A stretch of DNA of 64,000 nt from Rotaria socialis (Eukaryota; Rotifera; Eurotatoria; Philodinida; Philodinidae), in assembly GCA_905331475.1 (NCBI GenBank), contig CAJNYU010004529.1, positions 89,617 to 153,616 on the forward strand, in the 5' to 3' direction. This document shows positions 1 to 11,151 of the stretch, in pieces (the stretch's first letter is position 1; every line of letters starts with the position of its first letter). The notes beneath the pieces are model-generated. The model did not search any database. It was not told the DNA's origin and worked only from the letters and a program-made list of their open reading frames with translations. The position numbers and the translations under genes are program-made.

Positions 1-117
1 CTTAGGCTTACTAAAATAATTCCAAATAGCTCATATGAAAAATCTACCTGAATTTTCAAAATCTATAATTAGGTCATTATCTATTTTCTTATGTCTGTGA
101 TAGAGTATTAATTGTTA

Positions 118-390
118 GCTGGTGTAACGATAAATATGGCCCTTGCTGGTTGGGTTGATATATTAAGACAAACTGGATAGAGGTGGAGTAGCTTACCGCC
201 ACTCTCGGCAATGATGTTTATTCGCTACTTCACATATCCAGAGTGTAACAAATTTATACATAATACACGCATATATAGGAGAGAGATATAAGAGAGAGAC
301 ATGAAAGAGATATATTATAACAATGGAAAGAGAACAGAAAGAGGAGGAAGGAGAATCATCTAAGCGTGCCATCAATATCGGCATAGCTGG
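118..390 (-). mobile_element. Solo LTR with 5-bp target duplication
   Basis: The LTR proper runs 123-385 and is flanked by the direct repeat GCTGG (118-122 and 386-390). It aligns along its length with the two LTRs of the element at 14466-16390 (shared tgtaacgataaa start and gcgtgccatcaat end region), with scattered substitutions; the terminal bases have drifted from TCGTCACA to TCGGCATA. The strand follows the orientation deduced from primer-binding and polypurine sites of the full element. No internal region remains, so this is most simply LTR-LTR recombination. The 69-residue minus-strand reading frame inside it is not a gene. Confidence 0.85.
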
Positions 391-422
391 TATCTTTGAC
401 AATGACAGATACCAGTTGCTAT

Positions 423-518
423 GGTCTGTAATAGTACCGTAAGCTGGTTACTAAGGTCTGTAATGGTACCTTAAGCTGGTTGTTATGGTCTGTAATGGTA
501 CATTAAACTAGTTACTAT
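423..518. repeat. 32-bp minisatellite, three units
   Basis: Units start at 423, 455 and 487, each beginning ggtctgtaat and containing a gta-c-ttaagctggtta-like core. The target site of the adjacent solo LTR (GCTGG) matches a word within this unit, so the LTR probably inserted in or beside the array. Confidence 0.8.
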
Positions 519-2800
519 GTTTTGGAATGGGCAAAAATTGCTTTTTTTCTTGTAGTGTGTAATCAAAAATAGAATGAATAGCAGCCTGATTAGTCAAGCT
601 CCTAATTAGCACAATTTTTAACTCATTAATGTCTATAATGGGGAGGGGAGCCGCAAAATCTCGATTCTAAACTTACACTCACCATTTTTTCGAAAATATA
701 TGTGCGCTCCACAAAGCAATGACTTAGCTACTTTATTTTTGAATTGTCATGAACCTAAACTCACTGAAAAGTTATCTATACTGCGTATTTTAACCATGCC
801 ATTTAAATTTTATATTTTCGAGGTTTATAGACGGGTTCGTATCAGAGATCGAAACGAATAACAAAAATACCATTCCGTCTGATTCTGCTTTCCCGGTGTT
901 GAAAACCGGAACCGAATGGAATGAAAACGCAATAGTTTAGCATCTATTAAAGACTGGCAAAGGGATTTCTGCATGCATTTCTCTCATTTAGTGTAACATC
1001 CTGATGAATAACGGTAGGCTAACTGTTTTTTCACTTTTAATCAACTAGAAATGCGATAAAAAATTGTAATATTTGTCTATGAAAATAATTTCACTCCGAA
1101 ATACAGCACAACACATATATAAAAACATTATTATGATAAAAATTATACGCAAATAGCAAGTGTCAATCTGCTTTCGATCATTGTCTGAGAAAACTTTATA
1201 TTGTTAGAATTCCTTGTCTTATGGTGCAAGACTAAGTGAGTCGCTATCCGAGGATTGTCACGTCTTTCACCAAGCCGTTAATAAAAAAAATAGAACTCGT
1301 AAAATACATTACCAAACAGGCATATTAAAAAACAGCGGAAATGATCACAATCAAGTTAATTGAAAAATATAAAATATGGCCTTTACAATGCACTCCTTTT
1401 CACTATCGTAAGGTATCATACCGTGGCTGTATTCGTTGGAATGTAGTGGCTAGGCGAATATACAGTATTTGCGTACGAGCTGCCCGGCATCCTTTAGTTG
1501 CACGTATCTGGCCAAATACTACTGAAACGATCGGTTGCTTGTTTTGGTAATTGGAACTGTAAAATGTGCAAAGTGATCAGAAGTGCATGTTTTTGCGTTT
1601 TTTCTCTTACATACTACACTTAATTCAATATGTTGCTCTTGCTTTATTGTTGCTTGATTGTGTTGTTTCTGATGATTTACATCAGAAACATGTAAAATGC
1701 ATATTTACTTGTGCGTAGAATACATGCAATTGTTTACCGACCGATTTTTTAACAGTTTCATCAGGATTTAAACAGGCTCAACAAGAGTAGTTGTCACTAG
1801 AGAAATAAAAAAAGCATGAGCATAAATGAAAGAGAAAAATAGTTATTCACAATGGTTCCATAATCAAATATTTAGTAGTTACTGGAAATCACATTTTTTT
1901 GTATACACATAGGTTCTCAATGATTTTTGATCATTTTCTATGATCGCGAATGATTTTCAATCATTTCAATATCTTCTTTCATTTCGTCGAAGTCACGCGA
2001 GACTTGTGAAAATCATCAAGCAACTGTCTTTCTTTCACGCCAGCACGTATTGATCTTACTGCTTGGTGATCAAACGGTGGTTCGAAGAACATGGTATCAC
2101 ACTTAATATGGACACTAGTTATATCTATCTGCACCATCATCCTCAGAAAATGAAATTGGCTTCCAAATTAGTGTATGATATCGCAAACTTAAATTCTACT
2201 AAATTAAGTCTAGATATAACCAGTATAGTTTCAAAACTTGTCGAGAGTATGAACATTAGAAGCATTTGACTTGAAATGATTATTCAAAGTACTTTATACC
2301 TGGAAATTGCACGATCGAAGCCTTGAAAGTCTCACAGACAGGACCTCAAATCAATGAATAAATGAATATATAAATTGATTATCAGGATTCATTGGGAGAT
2401 GGAAGCAACATAGTGTAAAACGTTGTTAAAAGTGCTATAAGTCATAGTTTTATACTTCTCCTATTTGTTTTTCAAAATTTTGCCTAACTTATATTTTATA
2501 ATCGATAAATAGTGGACTACATTCCAAATCGCTATCGTTCATTGCTCAACATACGATTGTGTAGAGCTCATATGTTTCCAAAGAAGATGCTAAGTGTGAA
2601 TTTTACGGCAAGGTTTTATGATACCCAGTCTCAATTACAGACATTGGCAACCAATATAATGTATCACCATACACGCTATAAAATTGACAGGCCGTTGCCA
2701 GCGACTTTTCTCTTACACTGATTTTTACATTAGTTTAGTGAGACAAATGATATATGTGAGTTTCATATTTTCGCTCGGAAATAATGACACTCGTTAGTTT
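519..2800. other. AT-rich stretch without recognisable gene
   Basis: Only short reading frames of 60-70 codons occur here, with no recognisable domain, no codon pattern and no convincing splice partners. I see no clear terminal inverted repeats. Probably intergenic or old decayed repeat sequence. Confidence 0.5.
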
Positions 2801-2810
2801 GTTATTAAGC

Positions 2811-2995
2811 GCCCTTAGTGAAAGTACTCGCCCAACGAGTACGACTTTGCAGCATGAGTACTCAGACTATTCGAATGAGTACTCGATGCATTTTCTGTGT
2901 AGCAATGCTTTTCGCGTACTATGGCGAGTACTTCAATGAGTTTTCTCCCTAAGAATTACTCGCACACGAAAATACGAGTACTCGAGGTTGTACTG
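2811..2995. repeat. GAGTACTC palindrome cluster, block A
   Basis: A dense run of the self-complementary octamer GAGTACTC and one-base variants (GAGTACG, AGTACTCG). It starts with cccttagtgaaagtactcg, which resembles the reverse complement of the end of block C near 4730-4757 (tttcactagggg). Related to blocks B, C and D; function unknown. Confidence 0.75.
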
Positions 2996-3524
2996 TCGTC
3001 GTTTTTCCTAACGCTTTCAGCAAAACATCTATGTAGTAGGATGCATGAAAATAAACTAATATTGCATAATTAAGAACAACTGTATAGTGAACCGAAATTT
3101 GGGAAAAAAACTCTTTAAACAAATTATCGATTTCATCCTCCATATTTTGTGATGAGTCATTCATATGCCGTAGTCAATTGGCTATTTAAAGAATAGAACT
3201 AGATGGTGTTCGAGTTTCACTCGAAAACGAAACGCGGTGCGAAGCACGACGTACGAGTTAGCATAAAGCCTATCTCATAGAATAAAAATGAGCAAATTTT
3301 TGCATGATCGGTAGTCAATTAGTTAGTTCCTAACAATTTTACACTGTTTGAAAAATATCCGTCTGCTTCGCATATTGTCAAGCGAAAAAATCATAATGTG
3401 TTTGATCAGATGACTAATGCCAAGACTATGTGAAAAATGGTAATAATAAAATTCATCACTATGGTGAAAAAAACTATCATTCTTTAGAGCTATTTCGATA
3501 TAATGCCTCGTGATAACTAGGTGA

Positions 3525-3740
3525 GGATGACCCTAGTGAAGGCACTCATAGGGTAGTACTCAAAAAGTACTCACGCTAGAAAATGCCACAAGTACTCATG
3601 AGTACTCATGAGGTTTGAGTACTCATCGGTAGTACTCGAGCTAGATTTTGACTGGTTGAGTACGACTACTGAGTACTCGTCTCATAAAACTGAGTTTTCT
3701 ATGAGTACTACCCACGTACCTTCCGAGCACTCTGGTAGCT
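3525..3740. repeat. GAGTACTC palindrome cluster, block B
   Basis: Begins ccctagtgaaggcactc and continues with many AGTACTC/GAGTACT words, including gagtactcatgagtactcat. The part 3540-3605 is an inverted copy of block D at 9108-9185 (shared core ctagaaaatgcc and its reverse complement). The 76-codon frame across it is a by-product of the repeat. Confidence 0.75.
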
Positions 3741-4555
3741 TTTTACAAGATTTACTCACTCATCTATACTTTGTTCACTATATTTTAATAATACTAAATG
3801 AACTCTATTTCGTTAACCTATCAACAATAGTATATTAGTGCAATGAAATGGTTTATAATACTAAGATATTTCATTATTTTATTGTCTAAAAATTACACAA
3901 ATAAATGTTATGTTTCATAAAACAGCACTTAACACATATATTGAAGATAATAAAATATTATTGAAGACAAATGAATTCTCAATGTTTTCGAAAAAGATAT
4001 TTGATCACCATGAATTCACAGATACAAAAACTACAGAAAAAAGAATACTAAAATTTGTTACAATACAGTATACTCAGTAGCACGAACAATTAATATAAAA
4101 ATTATTAAATGGATTTTTGATCCGATTCGTGTATGAAAACAAATTTATGTTAAAGCGATCCTTATACAAAAAAAAGAAACTTCATGACATGAATCATTGA
4201 TGCTATATTTAGTAACCAGAAAAAAATCTTAACTAATCTGAAATAAAATTTAATCTGAAATTTAGAAATTAAAAGTTATCAAATTATTGTTACATTGAAA
4301 ATAGATACTTGGTTTTATTCGAAAAACGAGCAGTTGAAAATGATAAGTGTCTGTCTCTCTTTCTGTTCACAAAGTGAAATATAGCTGCTTTGATATGTCC
4401 AATCGTTGTATGGACAAAAAGGAATCATCTATTAAAACTGAAGAATAGAATGAACATATCCACGAAATTTGTTTTTGATTTTTTTTAATTGATTTCATCA
4501 CATTTTGTTTTTATACAATGTAATTTAACTTTTTACATGTTAGTGCATTGGTGTT
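3741..4555. other. AT-rich spacer between repeat blocks
   Basis: Very AT-rich, no reading frame of note and no recognised motif. It may be the interior of a fold-back element whose ends are blocks A/B and C, since both ends carry a CCCTAGTGAA-like word in opposite orientation. Confidence 0.4.
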
Positions 4556-4559
4556 TTGT

Positions 4560-4757
4560 CGAAACACAGAAGCGAGTACTACTTTGAGTACTCAGACTAT
4601 CGTAGGCGAGTGAATTTCAGAAAGTTAACTTATGCGAGTACTCACTTGAGTACACGAGCATTAAAGATACACAGAAAATTTCACGAGTACTCCAACGAGT
4701 CTTTTGTGTACGCATGCTGGCAGTTCGTACTCGCTTGACGAATAGTTTCACTAGGGG
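4560..4757. repeat. GAGTACTC palindrome cluster, block C
   Basis: Contains gcgagtactactttgagtactcagactat, similar in direct orientation to part of block A, then further GAGTACTC words, and ends in tttcactagggg, complementary to the start of block A. The overlapping 60-codon frame is a by-product. Confidence 0.75.
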
Positions 4758-4860
4758 AGTCGATTAGTCGAACTAAGTGAGGTATTAAAAGAATCAAAAC
4801 ATGTAATGATTCTAAACAGATTCAAACTAAGTGACTTTTTTTCTAAAGGCGAATATAAGG

Positions 4861-5363
4861 TTTTGACCAAAAGATGGGATATATGTAGGGTTATAGAGAA
4901 CGAATTCCTCTATCTCGTGGTATATATATTATTGAATTATTTCGTGCACCGTGTGAGAAAACTGAAATTAAAAAACTAAAAAATTCAAATTTTTTATATA
5001 GACCCCCCATATAAGAATCTAAATCCTGTTCGATAAACGCAGAACCTGATCTAATAGGGTGTATATCATTCGACTACCGACAACGCCTACTTGCATATTC
5101 TATTTCATTTTCCTTCATATGTGAGTAATGATGTGGCCTATCAAAGTTCAAACAAAATTTTTCACATATTTCTTAATAGTGCTACCTAAAACAGTATTTA
5201 TAGCCTCGTGTTTGTCAACCTGAAATGTAATTAAAATATACAGAATTGTAGAGATTTTTTTTTCTACAGAATGGTATATAGAGTACTCAAATGATAATTT
5301 ATTTGTAAAGTCTATTCATGTTTTATTGAGACATGATGATACATATCAGAGCATGATTTGTAC
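4861..5363 (+). repeat. Left terminal inverted repeat of DDE/SWIM transposon
   Basis: About 500 bp, complementary to 8075-8573 with only scattered differences (for example agagaacgaattc against agaggacgaattc). Landmarks in both arms are a run of six to seven C/G within atagaccccccatataag and the word gagtactcaaatgata. Confidence 0.85.
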
Positions 5364-6013
5364 AGAGATGATTATTTTCATTAGAAAGAAACTTAGGGTA
5401 TTTAGAATCTATGCCTATAATATGAAGTTCGATTAAGGTTAAGGCAATCAAGGAAATCTTGGTTGTGCCAAATGCATTATTAAACATTATGATTTCATCA
5501 GAAATACAACATTGTTAATGCTCCATAATAAATATCGGAGTATTAAGGAGCTGTATAAGTCATATATCGGATTTTATCGAAAATAAGTATATCGTTTCAT
5601 CTATTGGATAACAAAGCACATTATACTTTTCGAATATAGCTGAACGTTTCAGAAAATTCTACAATATTCGTGACCGTCGCCACACTCTCTCTCTCTATAT
5701 ATATATGTATATATTTTTATTTATTTATTCCTTCTTAGCGTAATATCTACATTTATCGATAAACTGTTATCATAAAAAAAGATCCATTGCGTAAATATTT
5801 TATAATTTTCCTATTACGTCATATTGCCTCTAGCCGATATATTAAATTGTGACTAAGTATTATATGTGTACACTTCCTACTGGGTCTTGTATTGGATGTA
5901 ATACAGATTTGTTTCGGGGTGGTGCTGAACAGCGGTCATGAACAAGAAACAAAAAAACTATAACAATAAAAACAAGAATATCACGTCTTGTTTTTGATGA
6001 TTATCATATTATT

Positions 6014-7834
6014 TTGCGACATCATCATAGTTTATGTTCCGATTGCATTACGCTCGATGTTTCTCAATGGATTACCAATATCAAAGATTCATCGGTTGAA
6101 ATAAACAGATCAATATCTAGTCTATTATCAAAGAAACTGAAACCCAAAAACAAAAGAGTATTGCTACCTGTCAAGTTTGAAGAGATGAAGGAAGATGAAT
6201 GCAAAATATTTTGCAGACTTTCGAAACAACAGATACTGACAACAGCATCAATAATCAACTCCTCGAACCGAAATGCTTTCATATTTTTTACCATTATGTT
6301 TCGTGGAACTAGTCAGACATTTACAGGTACTTTATTCGGATGAAATCAACCAAGAATATCACAGATATTTCAAGAAACCGTCAAGAAAATGTCAGAGGTT
6401 TTTGTGCCATTGTATATAGGATCTCAAGCTTTTCAACGACATGACATTATTCACGTTCATTCTCCAGAATCGGTGAAAGTGCTGTTACCGAATGTTGTTG
6501 CTATGATATATTCTACATATGTGTATGTGCAAAAGTCTTGGAATTTTAATAATCAAAAAAAAAGTTATTGCCAGCATAAGGCCGACAATTTGGTAAAAGT
6601 GATGGCTATTGTGTTGCTCGACGGCAAATGGTTCGATATTTACGGTCCATATTTCTCAGACGGATACAATAACGACGAACTCATATGGAATACTCTCAGC
6701 GATGATAAAGTAGAAGATTATGAAAATAAAGATTTATTTGCGCATAGTCAGCAGCTTCATGCAATATTCTCCAAAAATGGCATGTTTATCGGAGACCGCG
6801 GTTTTGTAAGATGTAAAGGAGAATGGAGCTTATATACACCTGATTCAATATGTAAAGGTGAAGCACAATTGTCAACTATAAAAGCAAATCAAACAAGGTT
6901 TATAACTAGAGTTCGTAATGCTATTGAACGAGGTTTTGTAAGATTAAAACAATGGAATTTTATTGGTTCTGTTGTAAATACTGATATTATACCTGTTATT
7001 GGTTCAATAATGAGAATACTATGTACTGTTGGCAATGCTTACTTTTCTAATTTGGTGCTAGATAATAATGACGCTCTTGAACACGCTCAATATACAATAA
7101 GAAATATACAATTAGAGAATGAAGTTGAACACATGGAAGCCAATACAACTGGTTGGAAAAAAGCCAACATAAACGATATATCAAGTATTATTACGTCCTA
7201 CGACGAGAATGATGTAAAGCAATGCAATGGTGAATATTCGGTAAGAATAGCACATGCATAGTTAGGACATATTCAATAAGAGTGGCCAACTTACATCCAT
7301 CCTGATTTTCCATCAACAGTTAAAATAAAAAATAATATATCAAGATACAAGACAACGGACAATCCAAAAAAACATACTGTATGGATACGGTTTGGTCATA
7401 ATAAACTTGACGATATTGCTTTTTATTGCACTTGCAAAAGTGGTTTGCGTACTGCAGGTGGTACTTGTACTTACGTAACCGCAGTATTAATCGCTTTAAT
7501 TCATTGGAAAAGTAATAAAAAAATACCAAGTTTTTATACAACAGCTGCAGCATTATTTTTGAATGCTTTGGATTGTACCACATACAAGGAGAGCAAAATG
7601 AAACAAGAATCAGAAGAATACAGCGGAGCAAGTAGTGATACTAAAAACCAAACAACATCAATAAGTCAAGGAACAGCAAGTACTGATACTGAAGTAACAG
7701 ATGAAGAATGTACCAGTAGCGAAATATCCGATGAAGACTCTATGGACTCTCAGACAGCTGATCTAAAATTCACAAGCAGTGAAACGAGCGATGAGGATGC
7801 AAGATATGAATTGTATACTGATGAAACAAAGTGA
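6014..7834 (+). pseudogene. DDE-superfamily transposase with SWIM-like zinc finger, broken by stops
   Basis: One continuous frame covers 6014-7834 but is interrupted by TGA at 6341-6343, TAG at 7259-7261 and a TAA shortly after. The middle part (6389-7261) has the style of invertebrate DDE transposases: a segment ending HKADNLVKVM, then DIYGPYFSDG and GDRGF, which fit the second and third acidic positions. The expected first aspartate (usually in a DGTY-like motif) seems to be serine (YSTYVYV). After the stops comes a SWIM-like finger, CTCKSGLRTAGGTCTYV, where the usual final histidine is tyrosine. The tail (about 7590-7834) is Ser/Asp/Glu-rich. Broken frame and substituted key residues make it non-functional. 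The exact superfamily name is uncertain. Confidence 0.75.
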
Positions 7835-8074
7835 AGAAATGATAGCCGTGGGAAATGTTTCAAAAGATCAATTTAATCTTTGGAATATTTCAAAAACGAC
7901 AAGAACTGTTGACTTCTATTATCCCTTCATGATGCTTTCTAACTTGTAGGATTCTGGCTTTTCTCGGGAGCTTTTTTCTATAGGCACCTGAGTCTCATTT
8001 CAAATTCGTTTACAAATTTGTTTACGGCGCTTCTTCAAGAAATAAGAATAAAATAATTCTCATGGAATTATAAA

Positions 8075-8573
8075 TATCATGATCTGATATGTATCATCAT
8101 GTCTCAATAAAACATGAATAGACTTTACAAATAAATTATCATTTGAGTACTCTATATACCATTCTGTAGAAAAAAAAATCGCTACAATTCTGTATATTTT
8201 AATTACATTTCAGGTTGACAAACACGAGGCTATAAATACTGTTTTAGGCAGCACTATTAAGAAATATGTGAAAAATTTTGTTTGAACTTTGATAGGCCAC
8301 ATCATTACTCACATATGAAGGAAAATGAAATAGAATATGCAAGTAGGCGTTGTCGGTAGTCGAATGATATACACCCTATTAGATCAGGTTCTGCGTTTAT
8401 CGAACAGGATTTAGATTCTTATATGGGGGGTCTATATAAAAAATTTGAATTTTTTAGTTTTTTAATTTCAGTTTTCTCACACGGTGCACGAAATAATTCA
8501 ATAATATATATACCACGAGATAGAGGAATTCGTCCTCTATAACCCTACATATATCCCATCTTTTGGTCGAAAA
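8075..8573 (-). repeat. Right terminal inverted repeat of DDE/SWIM transposon
   Basis: Inverted partner of 4861-5363; see that entry. The outer end is the complement of TTTTCGACCAAAAGATGGG. Confidence 0.85.
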
Positions 8574-9107
8574 TTCACATGTAACTTGTAATCGCTTTTT
8601 GTACGGTCATCCTTAAAATTAGTTTCCTATACGTATATGAAAGTTACCAGAGTCAAACCATTTTCGATTGGAAACAAGCTTAGTCTTTACTTATGTTAGA
8701 TGACTTTTATACCTATTAACTCGGTAAAATATTTTGCACAGATTTAATGCGCATTAAACTAATAGATCTAGCTGGCACTGTGCAAATCGAACTGTTATTT
8801 TTCTTACACTAAATCCATTTCACTGCATGAAAAAATGTGCTCATACCAGAAATAAAAGACAAAAATAAACATTAAACCTCTTGGAAATCGAATGAACCTT
8901 TTCACCAACATTGATTCATCGTACTCGTACTACATCTATCCTATATGTTTTGAATTTTTCCATGGAACAAACTTGTATCCTCGGTATCTGCAATGTATCG
9001 TGCGTATTGCAAGGATCGGATGGATCCCCACCGTATCCTCTCGATTGTGTGGATTGCGCCGCCTCCGGGATAGACGGAATCCGCTTTTCCTCCTTGACTC
9101 AAACCCA
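8574..9107. other. Intergenic, no gene seen
   Basis: Short overlapping frames on both strands near 8890-9140 have no recognisable domain. The only structured part lies at the right edge, where the GAGTACTC block D starts. Confidence 0.45.
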
Positions 9108-9195
9108 CGAGTACTCATGAGTTCTCGCGGCATTTTCTAGCGTGAGTATTTTTTGAGTACTCGCTGGGTAAGTACATTCGCTAAGGCGGGCATCT
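9108..9195. repeat. GAGTACTC palindrome cluster, block D
   Basis: Reads cacgagtactcatgagttctc, then ggcattttctagcgtgagta and ttgagtactcgctggg. It is an inverted, diverged copy of block B (3540-3605). It lies on the other side of the DDE/SWIM transposon from blocks A-C. Confidence 0.75.
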
Positions 9196-9391
9196 AAATA
9201 ATTTCACTTAAAGAGGAACGAAAAAAATGAAAAGAAAGAAAAAATTATAGTTGTCGATTTCGTAAATAACTTTTATTTTCTTATATTGACCGTTGAGCGG
9301 GTGGCAAGACAAAATAGATGACTAATCAAACAGTTATATATTTGTGATGTTTCTTTTTAAATAAAATATCCAATTCAGATTCATGTATAAT

Positions 9392-11151
9392 CTATTTCTT
9401 TGTAAAACGCCTATTATGATGACGCTCGACATCTGGAACTGAGGTGGCTGCGTTTAGGAGGGGAAAGTCTAGTAAAGATTGAGTATTCAGTGGTGTTCCG
9501 GATTGATCATGAGAAATAAACGAATAGCGAGATACTGGGTTCCGTTTTCTCTCTATGCATGTTCCATTTCGTCTATGTTGGTTTTCGTGTCGTAAACAGG
9601 TGCGTTGAGTCCCTGAGTGAGATCTTGAACAGTTGAGACATACCATTCTCGAAGATTGCGCTTCCATCGTCGGTAACCATTCACGTTCTCTGTGGTTTTC
9701 TATCGATGAATGATAAAACTCATTTGGTGTCAGTAAACAACCGTCCTGGAAGAGAAAATCACAGATATTGGATAAACCAAGAAAGTTCTCAAACGGTTTC
9801 TGTAAGTGTTCCAACAGTCTTGCGAGATATCTTTCGTATTTTATATATGGAAGAGTGAAAATGTTTTTGAATTATTTGAAAGCTGTTGTAGTAAAATTTC
9901 TCAAAAGAAGTATGTGAATTTCTATTCATTTCAAAATTGATTTTTTTAAGAACCCATTTCGATCCAACAAGTAACTAACTTTGATTAGTTCAATGACTAT
10001 TCTTGCGATATTTATTGCATCATCCAAGCCAGAATGTAAATGACCTTCTAGTCGAAGTCCTAATTGTTCTAACATGTTGCGGATACCTTGTTTAAGAATA
10101 AAATACAAATCATAGAAAAAATTGATGCACTTTCAACTCACGACCGGATCTTGTCGAATAAAATTTTGAAAACGTAGTTTTGACATTAACCCATCTATGC
10201 GCCCACATTGGATAAACTATATTAGTAATGTTGCATTGCATACGTAAATATTTGTTAAAATCTGATGGACTATACAAATATGAAGAGAAACAAATTATAT
10301 TCAATTCTTATTTCAAATAAAGCCAGTGGTAGACGTCATTTTGCATACCTATCCGTGACAAATAGATATTTCCTCTTTTGAAATGGTAACAATTCTCTGC
10401 CATTAAGCCATTTCTCAGCATTTGCAAATACCTCAGCAAATACAGGTGCACTATTGACTTGTTCCTAAATTGATTAGAATGAGTATATGAATTGTGTACA
10501 ATACCTATCGTTTTAGAATGGCTAACTTGTGTTATTCGAGTCAATTTTTTACAATAATCTGACAAAATTGGATGTATGATCGGTCGACAATATGAATGAA
10601 AAGTGTCAATCTAGTAAGATTAAGCATAATATACATATTTAAAGTAGTCAATGGTCATATGAATAATTATGTTATATTTTTTTACAATTCTCCGTTGTGT
10701 GACATCAATTAAAACAATCGGAAATTCAATAATTTCTTGAACATAATGCTGTGGTGGGGGTGGATTTTCCATACATGTAGCTTCAAAATCTATGATAGCC
10801 AAAAACTCGTACGATTGCTGTATCACTTCTTTGGTACTGCAGTCGACATTTTGTTTCAATCGTTTTTTCAAAATGTGAGTATCACCGCTTCAAAATAAAA
10901 TACAACTGATATTAACTTCTCTTACATCGGAACAAACCTTGTTGATAAGTTTCTTTTTTCTAATTCGATGACAAGGGTACGGCGTGGAAATTGATTAATT
11001 TCTTGTTCCGACATGTTTAGCACTGTAAACTGTTGCGAATCACCACATAGAGAAATTGACAACAATAAGGTATAATATATCATTTCTATGAAATGTGTCT
11101 CACCGGGCTATTCCAACTGTTGCCAGAATCAACTTGTGCAAATGATGCCAT
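9392..11151 (-). CDS. ERI1: ERI1-family 3'-5' exoribonuclease, eight exons, intact
   Basis: Exons, 5' to 3' on the minus strand: 11104-11151, 10938-11029, 10686-10887, 10527-10610, 10349-10464, 10145-10269, 9980-10086, 9392-9745. All phases agree and give about 375 residues. The family trims histone mRNA 3' stem-loops, 5.8S rRNA and small interfering RNAs. A SAP-like helix pair (about residues 22-60) precedes the DEDDh nuclease: motif I IDFEATC in exon 3, motif II in SPSDFNKYL, motif III HSGLDDAINIARI. All four acidic residues and the histidine are present. The C-terminal about 100 residues after DGCLLTPNEF are basic, with CLNCSRSHSGTQRTC as a possible small zinc-binding patch, and are longer than in human ERI1; ERI2 is the alternative name. 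A complement of AATAAA lies at 9272-9277. One donor (GTCGTG after 10145) is weak. Confidence 0.88.

Larger units (their letters stand above)
4861..8573 (+). mobile_element. DDE/SWIM DNA transposon with ~500-bp inverted repeats (dead)
   Basis: The left terminal repeat (4861 to about 5363) and right terminal repeat (about 8075 to 8573) are near-identical reverse complements, starting TTTTGACCAAAAGATGGG at the left and its complement at the right. They enclose one transposase-like frame (6014-7834) broken by in-frame stops. I could not identify the target duplication with confidence. The high similarity of the repeats over 500 bp suggests moderately recent activity of the family, possibly in trans, despite the ruined transposase. 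Confidence 0.85.

Noticed and set aside
3608-3838. 76-codon frame
   Set aside because: Made of the GAGTACTC repeat read in frame; no independent coding evidence.
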